From contig NZ_CP031305.1 of NCBI RefSeq assembly GCF_004799645.1, positions 806,001 to 870,000 on the forward strand: 64,000 bases of DNA, in the 5' to 3' direction. Positions within the stretch are counted from its first letter, which is position 1; every line of letters starts with the position of its first letter. This stretch comes from Natronorubrum bangense (lineage in GTDB: Archaea; Halobacteriota; Halobacteria; Halobacteriales; Natrialbaceae). The translations under genes and the position numbers were made by a program. Shown piece after piece: positions 33,254-40,200 of this stretch. Below the pieces are notes generated by a model. That model had not been told where the DNA came from, did no database searches, and saw nothing but the letters and a program-made list of their open reading frames with translations.

Positions 33254-34489
33254 ATGTTCGAGTGCGTTATCGTCGGCGGTGGCATCCACGGCACGTACGT
33301 TTGTCAGCGGCTGCTCGAGGACACGACCCTCGAACGCGACGAGGTGCTGGTGGTCGACCCCCACGAGCGCCTGCTCGAGTCGTTTCGCCGGAAGGCTGAC
33401 GCCTGCGAGATGGACGAACTCCGGTCGACGTTCGTCCACCACATCGGCACCGAGCCGTTCGGCCTCGAGAGCTTCGCCGAAGGGCGAGGTCGGACGGACG
33501 AACTCCTGCCGACGCCGGGGTATCCACAGCGGCCGACGCTGTCGCTGTTTCTCGACTACGCCGACTACGTGATCGCGGGCAACGACCTCGAGCGGCTCCA
33601 CCGTCAGGCAAACGTCGATGCGATCCGTCGGACCGAATGCGGCGATGGGCTCGTTCTCGAGACGCCAGCAGCCGACGGCGCTGGCTCGAGCGAGGCGATC
33701 CGGACCCGAAACTGCGTGCTGGCGATCGGCCACGGCGGCCGCTACCGGAAGCCAGCGTGGGCAGATGGTGTCGACTCGGTCACCCACGTCTGGGACGGGT
33801 TCGACCCTGAGACGCCTGCCGAGGAGACGATCGTCGTCGGCGGCGGGATCACGGCCGCCCAGCTTGCGACCTGTCTCGCCGAACGCGAGCGCGAAGCGGT
33901 GACGCTCTGTTCACGCCACGAACTCGAGACGGCGACCAGCGAAGCCGACCCGCGCTGGATCAACTGGAATCACATCGAGAACCACCTCCACCGACAGCCA
34001 GCGGGCTCACAGGACCGATACGAGATCGTTCGCGCGGCGCGCAACGACGCTACGGTTCCCCAGACGCTGCTTGAGCGCCTCGAGTCGGTAGCCGACGACG
34101 GACCGCTGTCGGTTCGCTGCGGGGACATCTGCTTCGCCCGTGAGGTTGACGGACAGGTACGGCTGTTGCTCGAGACTGGGGGCTGTCTCTCGGCCGACCG
34201 CGCCGTGTTGGCGACGGGCTTTGCACCCGTCTTCGACCACCCGTTCGTCGACCGCGTCGCCAGCGAACTCGGCCTCGAGCGAGGATATCGCGGCATGCCA
34301 GTGCTCGACGACGAGACGTTGGCGTGGTCGCGAGCCGACGGCGGCGAGTCGTCGCTGTTCGTCACCGGCGCGCTGGCGGCCGGCACGGTTGGCCCCTTCG
34401 CGGGGAACATCGCCGGCGCGCGGCGTGCAGCCGACCGGCTGACGGGGGCGATCGCGACTAAGGACAGGCTTCCGCTGGCGGCCGATTGA
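33254..34489 (+). CDS. FAD/NAD(P)-binding oxidoreductase
   Basis: A 411-residue flavoprotein with two Rossmann folds. FAD-binding GGGIHGTYV is in MFECVIVGGGIHGTY; the second nucleotide site is TIVVGGGITAAQLA near residue 192; VLATGFAPV near residue 318 is the ATG-type FAD motif, and the final GNIAGARRAADRL is the flavin-binding helix. It resembles N-hydroxylating or lysine/ornithine monooxygenase-like and uncharacterised FAD-NAD(P) proteins. Its promoter is shared with the COG0523 GTPase, so a metal- or stress-linked role is plausible but unproven. Confidence 0.75.
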   Translation: MFECVIVGGGIHGTYVCQRLLEDTTLERDEVLVVDPHERLLESFRRKADACEMDELRSTFVHHIGTEPFGLESFAEGRGRTDELLPTPGYPQRPTLSLFLDYADYVIAGNDLERLHRQANVDAIRRTECGDGLVLETPAADGAGSSEAIRTRNCVLAIGHGGRYRKPAWADGVDSVTHVWDGFDPETPAEETIVVGGGITAAQLATCLAEREREAVTLCSRHELETATSEADPRWINWNHIENHLHRQPAGSQDRYEIVRAARNDATVPQTLLERLESVADDGPLSVRCGDICFAREVDGQVRLLLETGGCLSADRAVLATGFAPVFDHPFVDRVASELGLERGYRGMPVLDDETLAWSRADGGESSLFVTGALAAGTVGPFAGNIAGARRAADRLTGAIATKDRLPLAAD

Positions 34490-34589
34490 ACGCCGTCCGA
34501 TAGTCGATTCCCTCGGGTCGCCGACAGCGACCTGCCGGTTGCCACGTCGCATCCATGCCGTTTTGTATGTGTGTGTAGTATTGTGCTCT

Positions 34590-34961
34590 ATGAGCAAGAT
34601 CAGGCCGCCCGAACTCGAGGAGCGACTGGAAACCGGGGAGTCGCTGTACGTCCTCGACATTCGCCCGCGCAAGACCCACCAGCGTGACGGCATCGACGGC
34701 AGTCAGAACATCCCCGTTTACGACGATCTTCGACGTGGCGACGACGCCGAATTTCGACAGTCACTGTCGAAGATTCCGAAGGGAAAGACGGTCGTCACGG
34801 TCTGTAAGGCAGGTATCGTTGCCAAGAAGGCAACAGCGGTGCTCGAGGAGGAAGGCTACGACGCCGTGACACTGTCCGGCGGAATGCGGGGCTGGAACGG
34901 CTATCAGAATGGCTCGATCGGCTACCGACTCTCGTCGCTGCTTCGCCGACTCGTTCCCTGA
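34590..34961 (+). CDS. Single-domain rhodanese
   Basis: A 123-residue sulfurtransferase: MSKIRPPELEERLETGESLY, LDIRPRKTHQRDGIDGSQNI and active Cys72 in VVTVCKAGIVAKKA, then SGGMRGWNGY. Rhodaneses carry sulfane sulfur as a Cys persulfide. TTTTGTATG about 21-30 bases before ATG 34590 supports that start over ATG 34539. Its TGA stop is embedded in structured element copy I. The next gene on the strand is purS. Confidence 0.85.
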   Translation: MSKIRPPELEERLETGESLYVLDIRPRKTHQRDGIDGSQNIPVYDDLRRGDDAEFRQSLSKIPKGKTVVTVCKAGIVAKKATAVLEEEGYDAVTLSGGMRGWNGYQNGSIGYRLSSLLRRLVP

Positions 34962-35044
34962 CACGGACTCCTGTCAGTCAGTACCGATGGACCCGTAACC
35001 AGCCTCCAGTTTCACCGGGAACTCGAGACCGCAGACCGTGTGAG
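34958..35044 (+). other. Structured intergenic element, copy I, fused to a stop codon
   Basis: An 87-base unit bounded by CTGACACGGACTCCTGTC (34958-34975) and GACCGCAGACCGTGTGAG (35027-35044), 14 of 18 positions pairing. The fifth stem pair is C-G here. TGA 34959-34961 is the rhodanese stop codon. The element ends 50 bases before the purS promoter. Confidence 0.7.
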
Positions 35045-35093
35045 TCCGGTGGCTGCGCGGGGTATCCACGAACGTGCATGACAGACGCAAGGC

Positions 35094-35108
35094 GAAAGCG
35101 TTTTTGAG
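35094..35108 (+). promoter_or_regulatory. BRE/TATA of the purSQ operon
   Basis: GAAAGCGTTTTTGAG has the GAAA (BRE-like) and TTTTTGA (TATA-like) blocks with the latter 24-30 bases before ATG 35131, a typical haloarchaeal leaderless promoter. Confidence 0.55.
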
Positions 35109-35130
35109 CATGGTTACGGGGTAACAGGTA

Positions 35131-35382
35131 ATGACTGGCTACACCGCGACGGTGACCGTCCGACTCAAACACGGCGTGCTCGATCCCGAAGCCGAGACCA
35201 CACAGCAAGCCTTAGAGCGGCTTGGCTTCGAACTCGAGGATCTGCGCGCTGCGGACCGCTTCGAGGTCGACCTCGAGGCCGAGTCGGCTGACGCCGCGAG
35301 CGAGCGCGCAAGCGAGATGGCAGAACGACTGCTTGCGAACCCGACCATCCACGACTACGACGTGGAGGTCGACGAACGGTAG
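35131..35382 (+). CDS. purS: Phosphoribosylformylglycinamidine synthase subunit PurS
   Basis: An 83-residue alpha/beta protein: MTGYTATVTVRLKHGVLDPE, ETTQQALERLGFELEDLR and IHDYDVEVDE. PurS bridges PurL and PurQ in the FGAM synthase complex. Its stop codon is immediately followed by the purQ start with no gap, so the two subunits are co-translated. A purL gene is not in the window. Confidence 0.9.
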   Translation: MTGYTATVTVRLKHGVLDPEAETTQQALERLGFELEDLRAADRFEVDLEAESADAASERASEMAERLLANPTIHDYDVEVDER

Positions 35383-36063
35383 ATGACGGTTTCGATCATC
35401 CGCTTTGGCGGCTCGAACTGCGACCGGGACGCCGAACGCGCCCTCGAGCACCTCGATATCGACGCCGAAATCGTCTGGCACGAGGACGGCCTCCCCGAAG
35501 ATCTCTCTGGGATCATGCTGCCCGGTGGGTTCTCCTACGGTGACTACCTGCGTGCGGGTGCGATGGCTGCACGCTCGCCGATCATGGAAGCGGTCCGCGA
35601 GGCCGCTGCCGATGGCATTCCCGTGCTCGGCGTCTGTAACGGGGCCCAGATCGGCTGTGAGTCCGGCCTCACTGAAGGCGCATTTACGACCAACGAGAGC
35701 GCACGCTTCCAGTGTGAGCACGTCTACCTGCGTGTCGAACGCGACGACACGCCCTGGACGGCCGCCTACGAGGAAGGCGACGTCATCGAGATCCCGATCG
35801 CCCACGGCGAAGGGCGCTATGAGGTCGACGACGACCGACTGGCCGAACTCGAGGACGAGGATCGCGTTCTCTTCCGGTACTGCGACGAGAACGGCGAGAC
35901 GGGGCCCGATGTGAACCCGAACGGCTCGAAACACAACGTCGCCGGCGTCATCGGCGACCGCGAGACCGTCGCGGTGTTGATGCCCCACCCAGAGCGCGTG
36001 ACGCTGCCCGACATCGGTCCGACCGACGGACAGGGCGTGCTGCAGGGCTTCGAGTCGGCGTAA
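35383..36063 (+). CDS. purQ: Phosphoribosylformylglycinamidine synthase subunit PurQ
   Basis: A 226-residue class I glutamine amidotransferase: MTVSIIRFGGSNCDRDAERA, LPGGFSYGDYLRAGA with the oxyanion region, nucleophile Cys85 in LGVCNGAQIG and the His-x-Glu pair in VLMPHPERV near the C-terminus. It provides ammonia for FGAM formation in purine synthesis. It begins at the base after the purS stop. The C-terminus and length are normal for PurQ. Confidence 0.95.
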   Translation: MTVSIIRFGGSNCDRDAERALEHLDIDAEIVWHEDGLPEDLSGIMLPGGFSYGDYLRAGAMAARSPIMEAVREAAADGIPVLGVCNGAQIGCESGLTEGAFTTNESARFQCEHVYLRVERDDTPWTAAYEEGDVIEIPIAHGEGRYEVDDDRLAELEDEDRVLFRYCDENGETGPDVNPNGSKHNVAGVIGDRETVAVLMPHPERVTLPDIGPTDGQGVLQGFESA

Positions 36064-36193
36064 CACTGTTTTCTCGACGGTGGACGGTTTTTTGTCGCTG
36101 ATCGCTCGAGCAACAGCGGTCGCGTCTCGAGTCGGGAGCGCACTGGAGAGACGACGCCGTACAGGACGGGATCGACTCGACGGCTCGAGGGCC

Positions 36194-37294
36194 TTATCGC
36201 GTCAGTGGCTGGTTGAAGCTGCGTTCGCGTTCCATTACGACCTCCCAGGTGCCTTCGCACTCACAGGAGACCTGTTCGAAGACGGTGGGGTCCTGTCGGA
36301 GGTCGAAATCCTTGATCGCCTTCTGGACACGGTCATCACACTCTTGGCAGTTGTGTGGGCCGCGGTCGGAGCCGTGGCCGACGGGGTCCGAGACGACGAT
36401 GGCGTCGACGTCGGCCGTCTGCTCTAAGACGTGGGCGACCGACCAAAGCCACGGCGGCCGGTAGCCGTCGCGGAAGTAGAGTTCGTCGACCATCGTGTAG
36501 CGCTGGACGTTACACGGGTTCATCGAGACGGTGTGACAGCCGTCGACGTCGGCACAGCGCTCGATCGAGCTGATCATGTCTTCGACGGCCTCAGATTCGG
36601 TGAGGAACGGCGGCTTCATCAGGAGGTAGGCTTTGATCCCCGCGTCGGCGTCGTCGCCCGCCTCCGCGTCGGCCTCGGCGGCTTCCGCGCAAGCAGCTTC
36701 GAAGTCCGCGAAATCGAAGTACTTGTTGACGCAGTCGTGTCGGACCCGGTCGGTCGCCGTCTCGAGACCGATCGCGATGTCCGTGTCGATACCGTGGCGG
36801 GTGAAGTCGCCGATCTTCTCGCGGTCGACGAAGTCGGGCAGTGACTCGAGGACGATGCGCTCGCGGTCGGCGAACGTCTCGCCGATGGCGCGGCGGGTGT
36901 CCGCGCCGACTTCGCGCTCGTCAAGGAACGAGCCGGAGGTGTAGATCTTGATGAGTTCGGCTGGCTCGTCTGCGTTGTCGGCTTCGTGCTCGAGACAGAC
37001 GTCGATCTGATTCATCAGGGCCTCGTGAGAGACGGAGCCGCCGTCGACGCTTTCGGCGACGTAGCCACACATGGTACAGCCACCGGCGCGAGCCCAGCGA
37101 CAGCCACCGGTGTTGAGAATGATCGTCAGACTTCGTTTGACGCCGCCAGGGGTGTTGTCCTCGTCGAGCCAGACGCGAGTCGGCTCGTGGGGATCGTAGC
37201 TCGCCTCTTTGCGCGAGCGGATCTCCCGCATGACCTTGTTGTGGGCGTCCATGCCCTTGCCCTGCTCGTAGACGTCGGGCGTGGGTTTACTCAT
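36194..37294 (-). CDS. Archaeosine biosynthesis radical SAM protein RaSEA
   Basis: A 366-residue radical SAM enzyme with an unusual cluster spacing: GGCRWARAGGCTMCGY gives Cys65, Cys73 and Cys76 (Cx7CxxC), the RaSEA signature. Other segments are IYTSGSFLDEREV, ESLPDFVDREKI, IGLETATDRVRHD and a C-terminal Cys motif HNCQECDDRVQ plus VSCECEGTW that resembles an auxiliary metal site. RaSEA with ArcS converts preQ0-lysine on tRNA guanine-15 to archaeosine. No arcS is visible in the window. It converges with purQ; 130 bases separate the stops. Confidence 0.9.
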   Translation of the reverse strand: MSKPTPDVYEQGKGMDAHNKVMREIRSRKEASYDPHEPTRVWLDEDNTPGGVKRSLTIILNTGGCRWARAGGCTMCGYVAESVDGGSVSHEALMNQIDVCLEHEADNADEPAELIKIYTSGSFLDEREVGADTRRAIGETFADRERIVLESLPDFVDREKIGDFTRHGIDTDIAIGLETATDRVRHDCVNKYFDFADFEAACAEAAEADAEAGDDADAGIKAYLLMKPPFLTESEAVEDMISSIERCADVDGCHTVSMNPCNVQRYTMVDELYFRDGYRPPWLWSVAHVLEQTADVDAIVVSDPVGHGSDRGPHNCQECDDRVQKAIKDFDLRQDPTVFEQVSCECEGTWEVVMERERSFNQPLTR

Positions 37295-37430
37295 TGTGGG
37301 GAAAAAGCGCGTCAGCGCCTAAAGCGCCTTCGTCTAGCGGCCGGCACCAGCGGTGTTGTCCTCGAGACGGCAGTCGATCACCTGTCGTCATCACTCACGA
37401 TGCTCGTCATCACTCAAGAATGGAACGGAC

Positions 37431-37619
37431 CTAAAGACGCATCTCACGCGTCTCGATGGCGTCGCAGGTGGGACAGATGAACTGGTACTTGACGCGGCTC
37501 CCCGCAGCGCTGACGCGCCAGTTTCCGTCGTCGTCGATGTACCCACACGCCGAGCATTCGAGGTCCGTCTCGTTGAATCTGTTTCGGAGCTGTTCAAACG
37601 GTGATCGTGCCTTGGACAT
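37431..37619 (-). CDS. HVO_0649-family-like zinc finger protein
   Basis: A 62-residue protein MSKARSPFEQLRNRFNETDL with Cys pairs LECSACGYIDDDG and FICPTCDAIETRE, a zinc ribbon. I recognise the pattern of the haloarchaeal HVO_0649-type zinc fingers. Function unknown; a nucleic-acid or protein-binding role is usual for such ribbons. It is divergent from the LOV regulator and lies 136 bases after the RaSEA start on the same strand. Confidence 0.7.
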   Translation of the reverse strand: MSKARSPFEQLRNRFNETDLECSACGYIDDDGNWRVSAAGSRVKYQFICPTCDAIETREMRL

Positions 37620-37706
37620 ATGTCATCATATGACATAGTCCCTCATAATAGTTCGGGTCAGATTCGAAACTGGTTGTTTGTCCGAGCAATCCCCGTGGCT
37701 CTTAGG

Positions 37707-39647
37707 ATGCTGCCGCTCGAAGAGGAGACCATGGAACACGCCGATGCGGAGTATGGGGGTGGTGGCGGTCACGCGACCGCTGCAGCCAGTGCGCTCGAGT
37801 CAGTCGTCGATCCCGTTGTCTCCGTCGCTGATGAGACGGTCACGTATGCGAACGCGGCCGCACGGGATGCATTCGAGTTGCCAACCGACGAGCGGACGGG
37901 CGACTGGGACCCAGCGACCGTTCTCGAGTCATGGCCACGAATCGAGTCGGCCATCGACGAGACGACGGTCGGCACGGTTCGGACGGTGTCGCTCGAGCGC
38001 TACAACGCGCGTATCCACCGCTCCGTCGACGGAGCGACGATTACGTTCGAGCACAGCGGTCGCGCGGGGGAGCCTGACCGTCCGGCTGACGAGTTCACCC
38101 CCGTCGGGGAGAGCGACCGCGCGGTCAAAGACCGCGCGATCAACGAGGCCCCGGTCGGGATCACGATTTCCGATCCGGATCTCGAGGACAACCCGCTCGT
38201 CTACGTCAACGACGCCTATCGAGACATGACTGGCTACAGCTTCGACGAGGTCGTGGGACGGAACTGCCGGTTCCTGCAGGGCGAAGACTCGAGCGAGGAG
38301 GCCATTGCCGAGATGGCAGCGGCGATCGACGAGGATTATCCAGTGACGGTCGAACTCAAGAACTACCGCAAAGACGGCACCCCGTTCTGGAACGAGGTCA
38401 CGATCGCCCCTGTCCGCGACGACGATGGAACAGTCACTCATTACGTCGGCTTCCAGAACGACGTGACGGCTCGCAAACGGGCCGAGTTAGAACTCGAGCG
38501 CCGAACCGCGGAACTCGAGTACATCTTGGATCGGGTCGAGGGACTCATTCAGGACGTCACCGACGTTGTCGCGGGATCGACCACTCGATCCGAACTCGAA
38601 GCAGAAGTCTGTGATCGGATCGCGATGGAGACGGTCTACGACGGCGCGTGGATCGGTGAACGAAATCCTGCGACGGGGACGATCGACGTCCGAACGAGTG
38701 CAGGAGGCTGTCCCGAAACGGGCGTTCCGGCTGACGCTGACCATCCGACTGCGGCCACACTCGCTGAAGATACTGCGACGACCGAGACGCGTGAGGGGAC
38801 GACACACGCCTCGTTTCCGCTGACGTACAACGACATCGAGTACGGCGTACTCACTGTCTGTGCCGGCGACGGTCGAACCATCAACGAGCGTGAGACGGTT
38901 ATTCTCTCTGCGCTTGCCCGCGCAGTCGCAAGCGGTGTCAACGCCCGTGAAACCAGCCGCGTGCTCGAAACCGACGCTGTCGTCGCTGTCGAACTCACGC
39001 TTACCGATTTGGCCGTCGCGCCAGCAGCCCTTTCGGCTGCGGCGGACTGCCGACTCGAATACCGCCGTTCGGTCCACCGCACCGACGACGAGACGGCATC
39101 GCTGTTTACCGTCACCGGGCCCGACGCCACCGCTGCCGACCTCACTGCAGCCGTCGGCGAAATCCCCGACCTCGACTGTCGTATCCTTGTCGAACACGAC
39201 GACGAATGTCTGGTCGAACTCTCCGGTGGCGACGATCTCGTCGGGTGGCTCTCCGAACGTGGCGTTCGCACACAGTCGATCGAAAGCGAAGACGGACGCA
39301 CCGACCTCGCACTCGAGATTCCGCGTTCAGCAAACGTCCGCTCGGTCGTCGAGGGCGTCGAAGACCGTTACCCCGGCACCGATATCGTCTCGTTCCAACA
39401 ACGCGATCGTGAACACGAGACCCGACAAGAGTTCGCTGCTCGGCTTGAGGGCGATCTCACCGAGCGCCAGTTCGCTGCGCTACAGCGAGCGTACCTGAGT
39501 GGCTACTTCGAGTGGCCTCGTCCGACGACCGGCGAAGAACTCGCCCAGTCGATGGGCGTCTCGCGACCAACGTTCCACGAACACCTGCGGACAGCTGAGT
39601 CGAAACTGTGTCAGGCCTTTTTCAACGATACGCAATCCTCGGATTGA
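37707..39647 (+). CDS. LOV-GAF-Bat HTH light/redox regulator
   Basis: A 646-residue regulator. An N-terminal PAS-like region (about 10-130) is followed by a LOV-type PAS domain (about 140-262) with the flavin-cysteinyl motif VVGRNCRFLQGED, where Cys187 is the photoactive residue, and the Gln-bearing end HYVGFQNDVTARK. Then come a coiled segment, a GAF domain (about 290-440), a Bat sensor-type region and the C-terminal HTH_10 domain LTERQFAALQRAYLSGYFEWP with RPTFHEHLRTAES. This is the domain order of bacterio-opsin activator (Bat) relatives. A blue-light or oxygen/redox sensor is implied; no opsin gene is nearby. ATG 37731 is an alternative start. Confidence 0.8.
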   Translation: MLPLEEETMEHADAEYGGGGGHATAAASALESVVDPVVSVADETVTYANAAARDAFELPTDERTGDWDPATVLESWPRIESAIDETTVGTVRTVSLERYNARIHRSVDGATITFEHSGRAGEPDRPADEFTPVGESDRAVKDRAINEAPVGITISDPDLEDNPLVYVNDAYRDMTGYSFDEVVGRNCRFLQGEDSSEEAIAEMAAAIDEDYPVTVELKNYRKDGTPFWNEVTIAPVRDDDGTVTHYVGFQNDVTARKRAELELERRTAELEYILDRVEGLIQDVTDVVAGSTTRSELEAEVCDRIAMETVYDGAWIGERNPATGTIDVRTSAGGCPETGVPADADHPTAATLAEDTATTETREGTTHASFPLTYNDIEYGVLTVCAGDGRTINERETVILSALARAVASGVNARETSRVLETDAVVAVELTLTDLAVAPAALSAAADCRLEYRRSVHRTDDETASLFTVTGPDATAADLTAAVGEIPDLDCRILVEHDDECLVELSGGDDLVGWLSERGVRTQSIESEDGRTDLALEIPRSANVRSVVEGVEDRYPGTDIVSFQQRDREHETRQEFAARLEGDLTERQFAALQRAYLSGYFEWPRPTTGEELAQSMGVSRPTFHEHLRTAESKLCQAFFNDTQSSD

Positions 39648-39676
39648 GACTGCAGGCTGAATGCCAGTCTTAATCC
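39641..39676 (+). terminator. 12-bp hairpin containing the stop codon of the LOV regulator
   Basis: GGATTGAGACTG (39641-39652) pairs with CAGTCTTAATCC (39665-39676), one G-T wobble, with GGC/GCC inside. The stop codon TGA of the LOV regulator is inside the left arm. Probably a terminator. Confidence 0.5.
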
Positions 39677-39745
39677 GCTGTAGTGCGGGATTATGAGGCT
39701 AGACGGTCGCAGGTGTTTATCTGCCATCTGGTGATAGCCCGGGAT

Positions 39746-39940
39746 ATGCTCGAGAACGCAATGGCGGATCCACTGCAGATGGGTGGCGGCGGCTTCCTGT
39801 ACTGGGCAGTGATCTTCTTCGTGCTCGCGATCGTCGCCGCAGCCGTCGGCGCGCGTGGCGTTGCCGGTGTCTCGATGGAGATCGCCCGCATCTTCGTGTT
39901 GATTTTCGTTATCCTCGCGATCGTCGCTCTCCTGTTATAG
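39746..39940 (+). CDS. DUF1328-like small membrane protein
   Basis: A 64-residue protein with two transmembrane segments: GFLYWAVIFFVLAIVAAAVG and ARIFVLIFVILAIVALLL, joined by the conserved ARGVAGVSMEIAR loop. DUF1328 proteins are short stress-associated inner membrane proteins of unknown action. Two starts are possible, ATG 39746 (MLENAMADPLQMGGG) and ATG 39761. It follows the LOV gene after about 100 bases. Confidence 0.75.
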   Translation: MLENAMADPLQMGGGGFLYWAVIFFVLAIVAAAVGARGVAGVSMEIARIFVLIFVILAIVALLL

Positions 39941-40126
39941 AGTCGGTCCCAGTGGGTGCCGTCTACTGGCAGGGCTGTAGCCACCCACGCAGGTGCCGTC
40001 CAGTCCCGGATGAAATTACCGCTACTAGTTACGAGTTGGCAGTATTTGCTCGCCGGCGTTACACCGAAAGTCGAGACTTTCTAGCTTCTGTACGCGCCTC
40101 CCCCGACAGCACTCGCCTCACGAAAC

Positions 40127-40144
40127 GTAACCATAGATGGTTAC
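40127..40144. promoter_or_regulatory. 18-bp palindrome upstream of aor
   Basis: GTAACCAT-AG-ATGGTTAC is a perfect palindrome with a 2-base centre, 56 bases before the aor start codon. In a genome of this GC content such an AT-rich palindrome is unlikely by chance; it is a candidate operator for a dimeric regulator. Confidence 0.6.
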
Positions 40145-40200
40145 TGTATGGTGGGAACGACTAACATTGTGGGCGTCCAAATAAAGAGTGAGAAGTTACT

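Noticed and set aside
37386..37420. A 12-base direct repeat (CGTCATCACTCA) before the zinc-finger gene at 37431
   Set aside because: Two short copies 18 bases apart with no structure or regulator link; could be chance.
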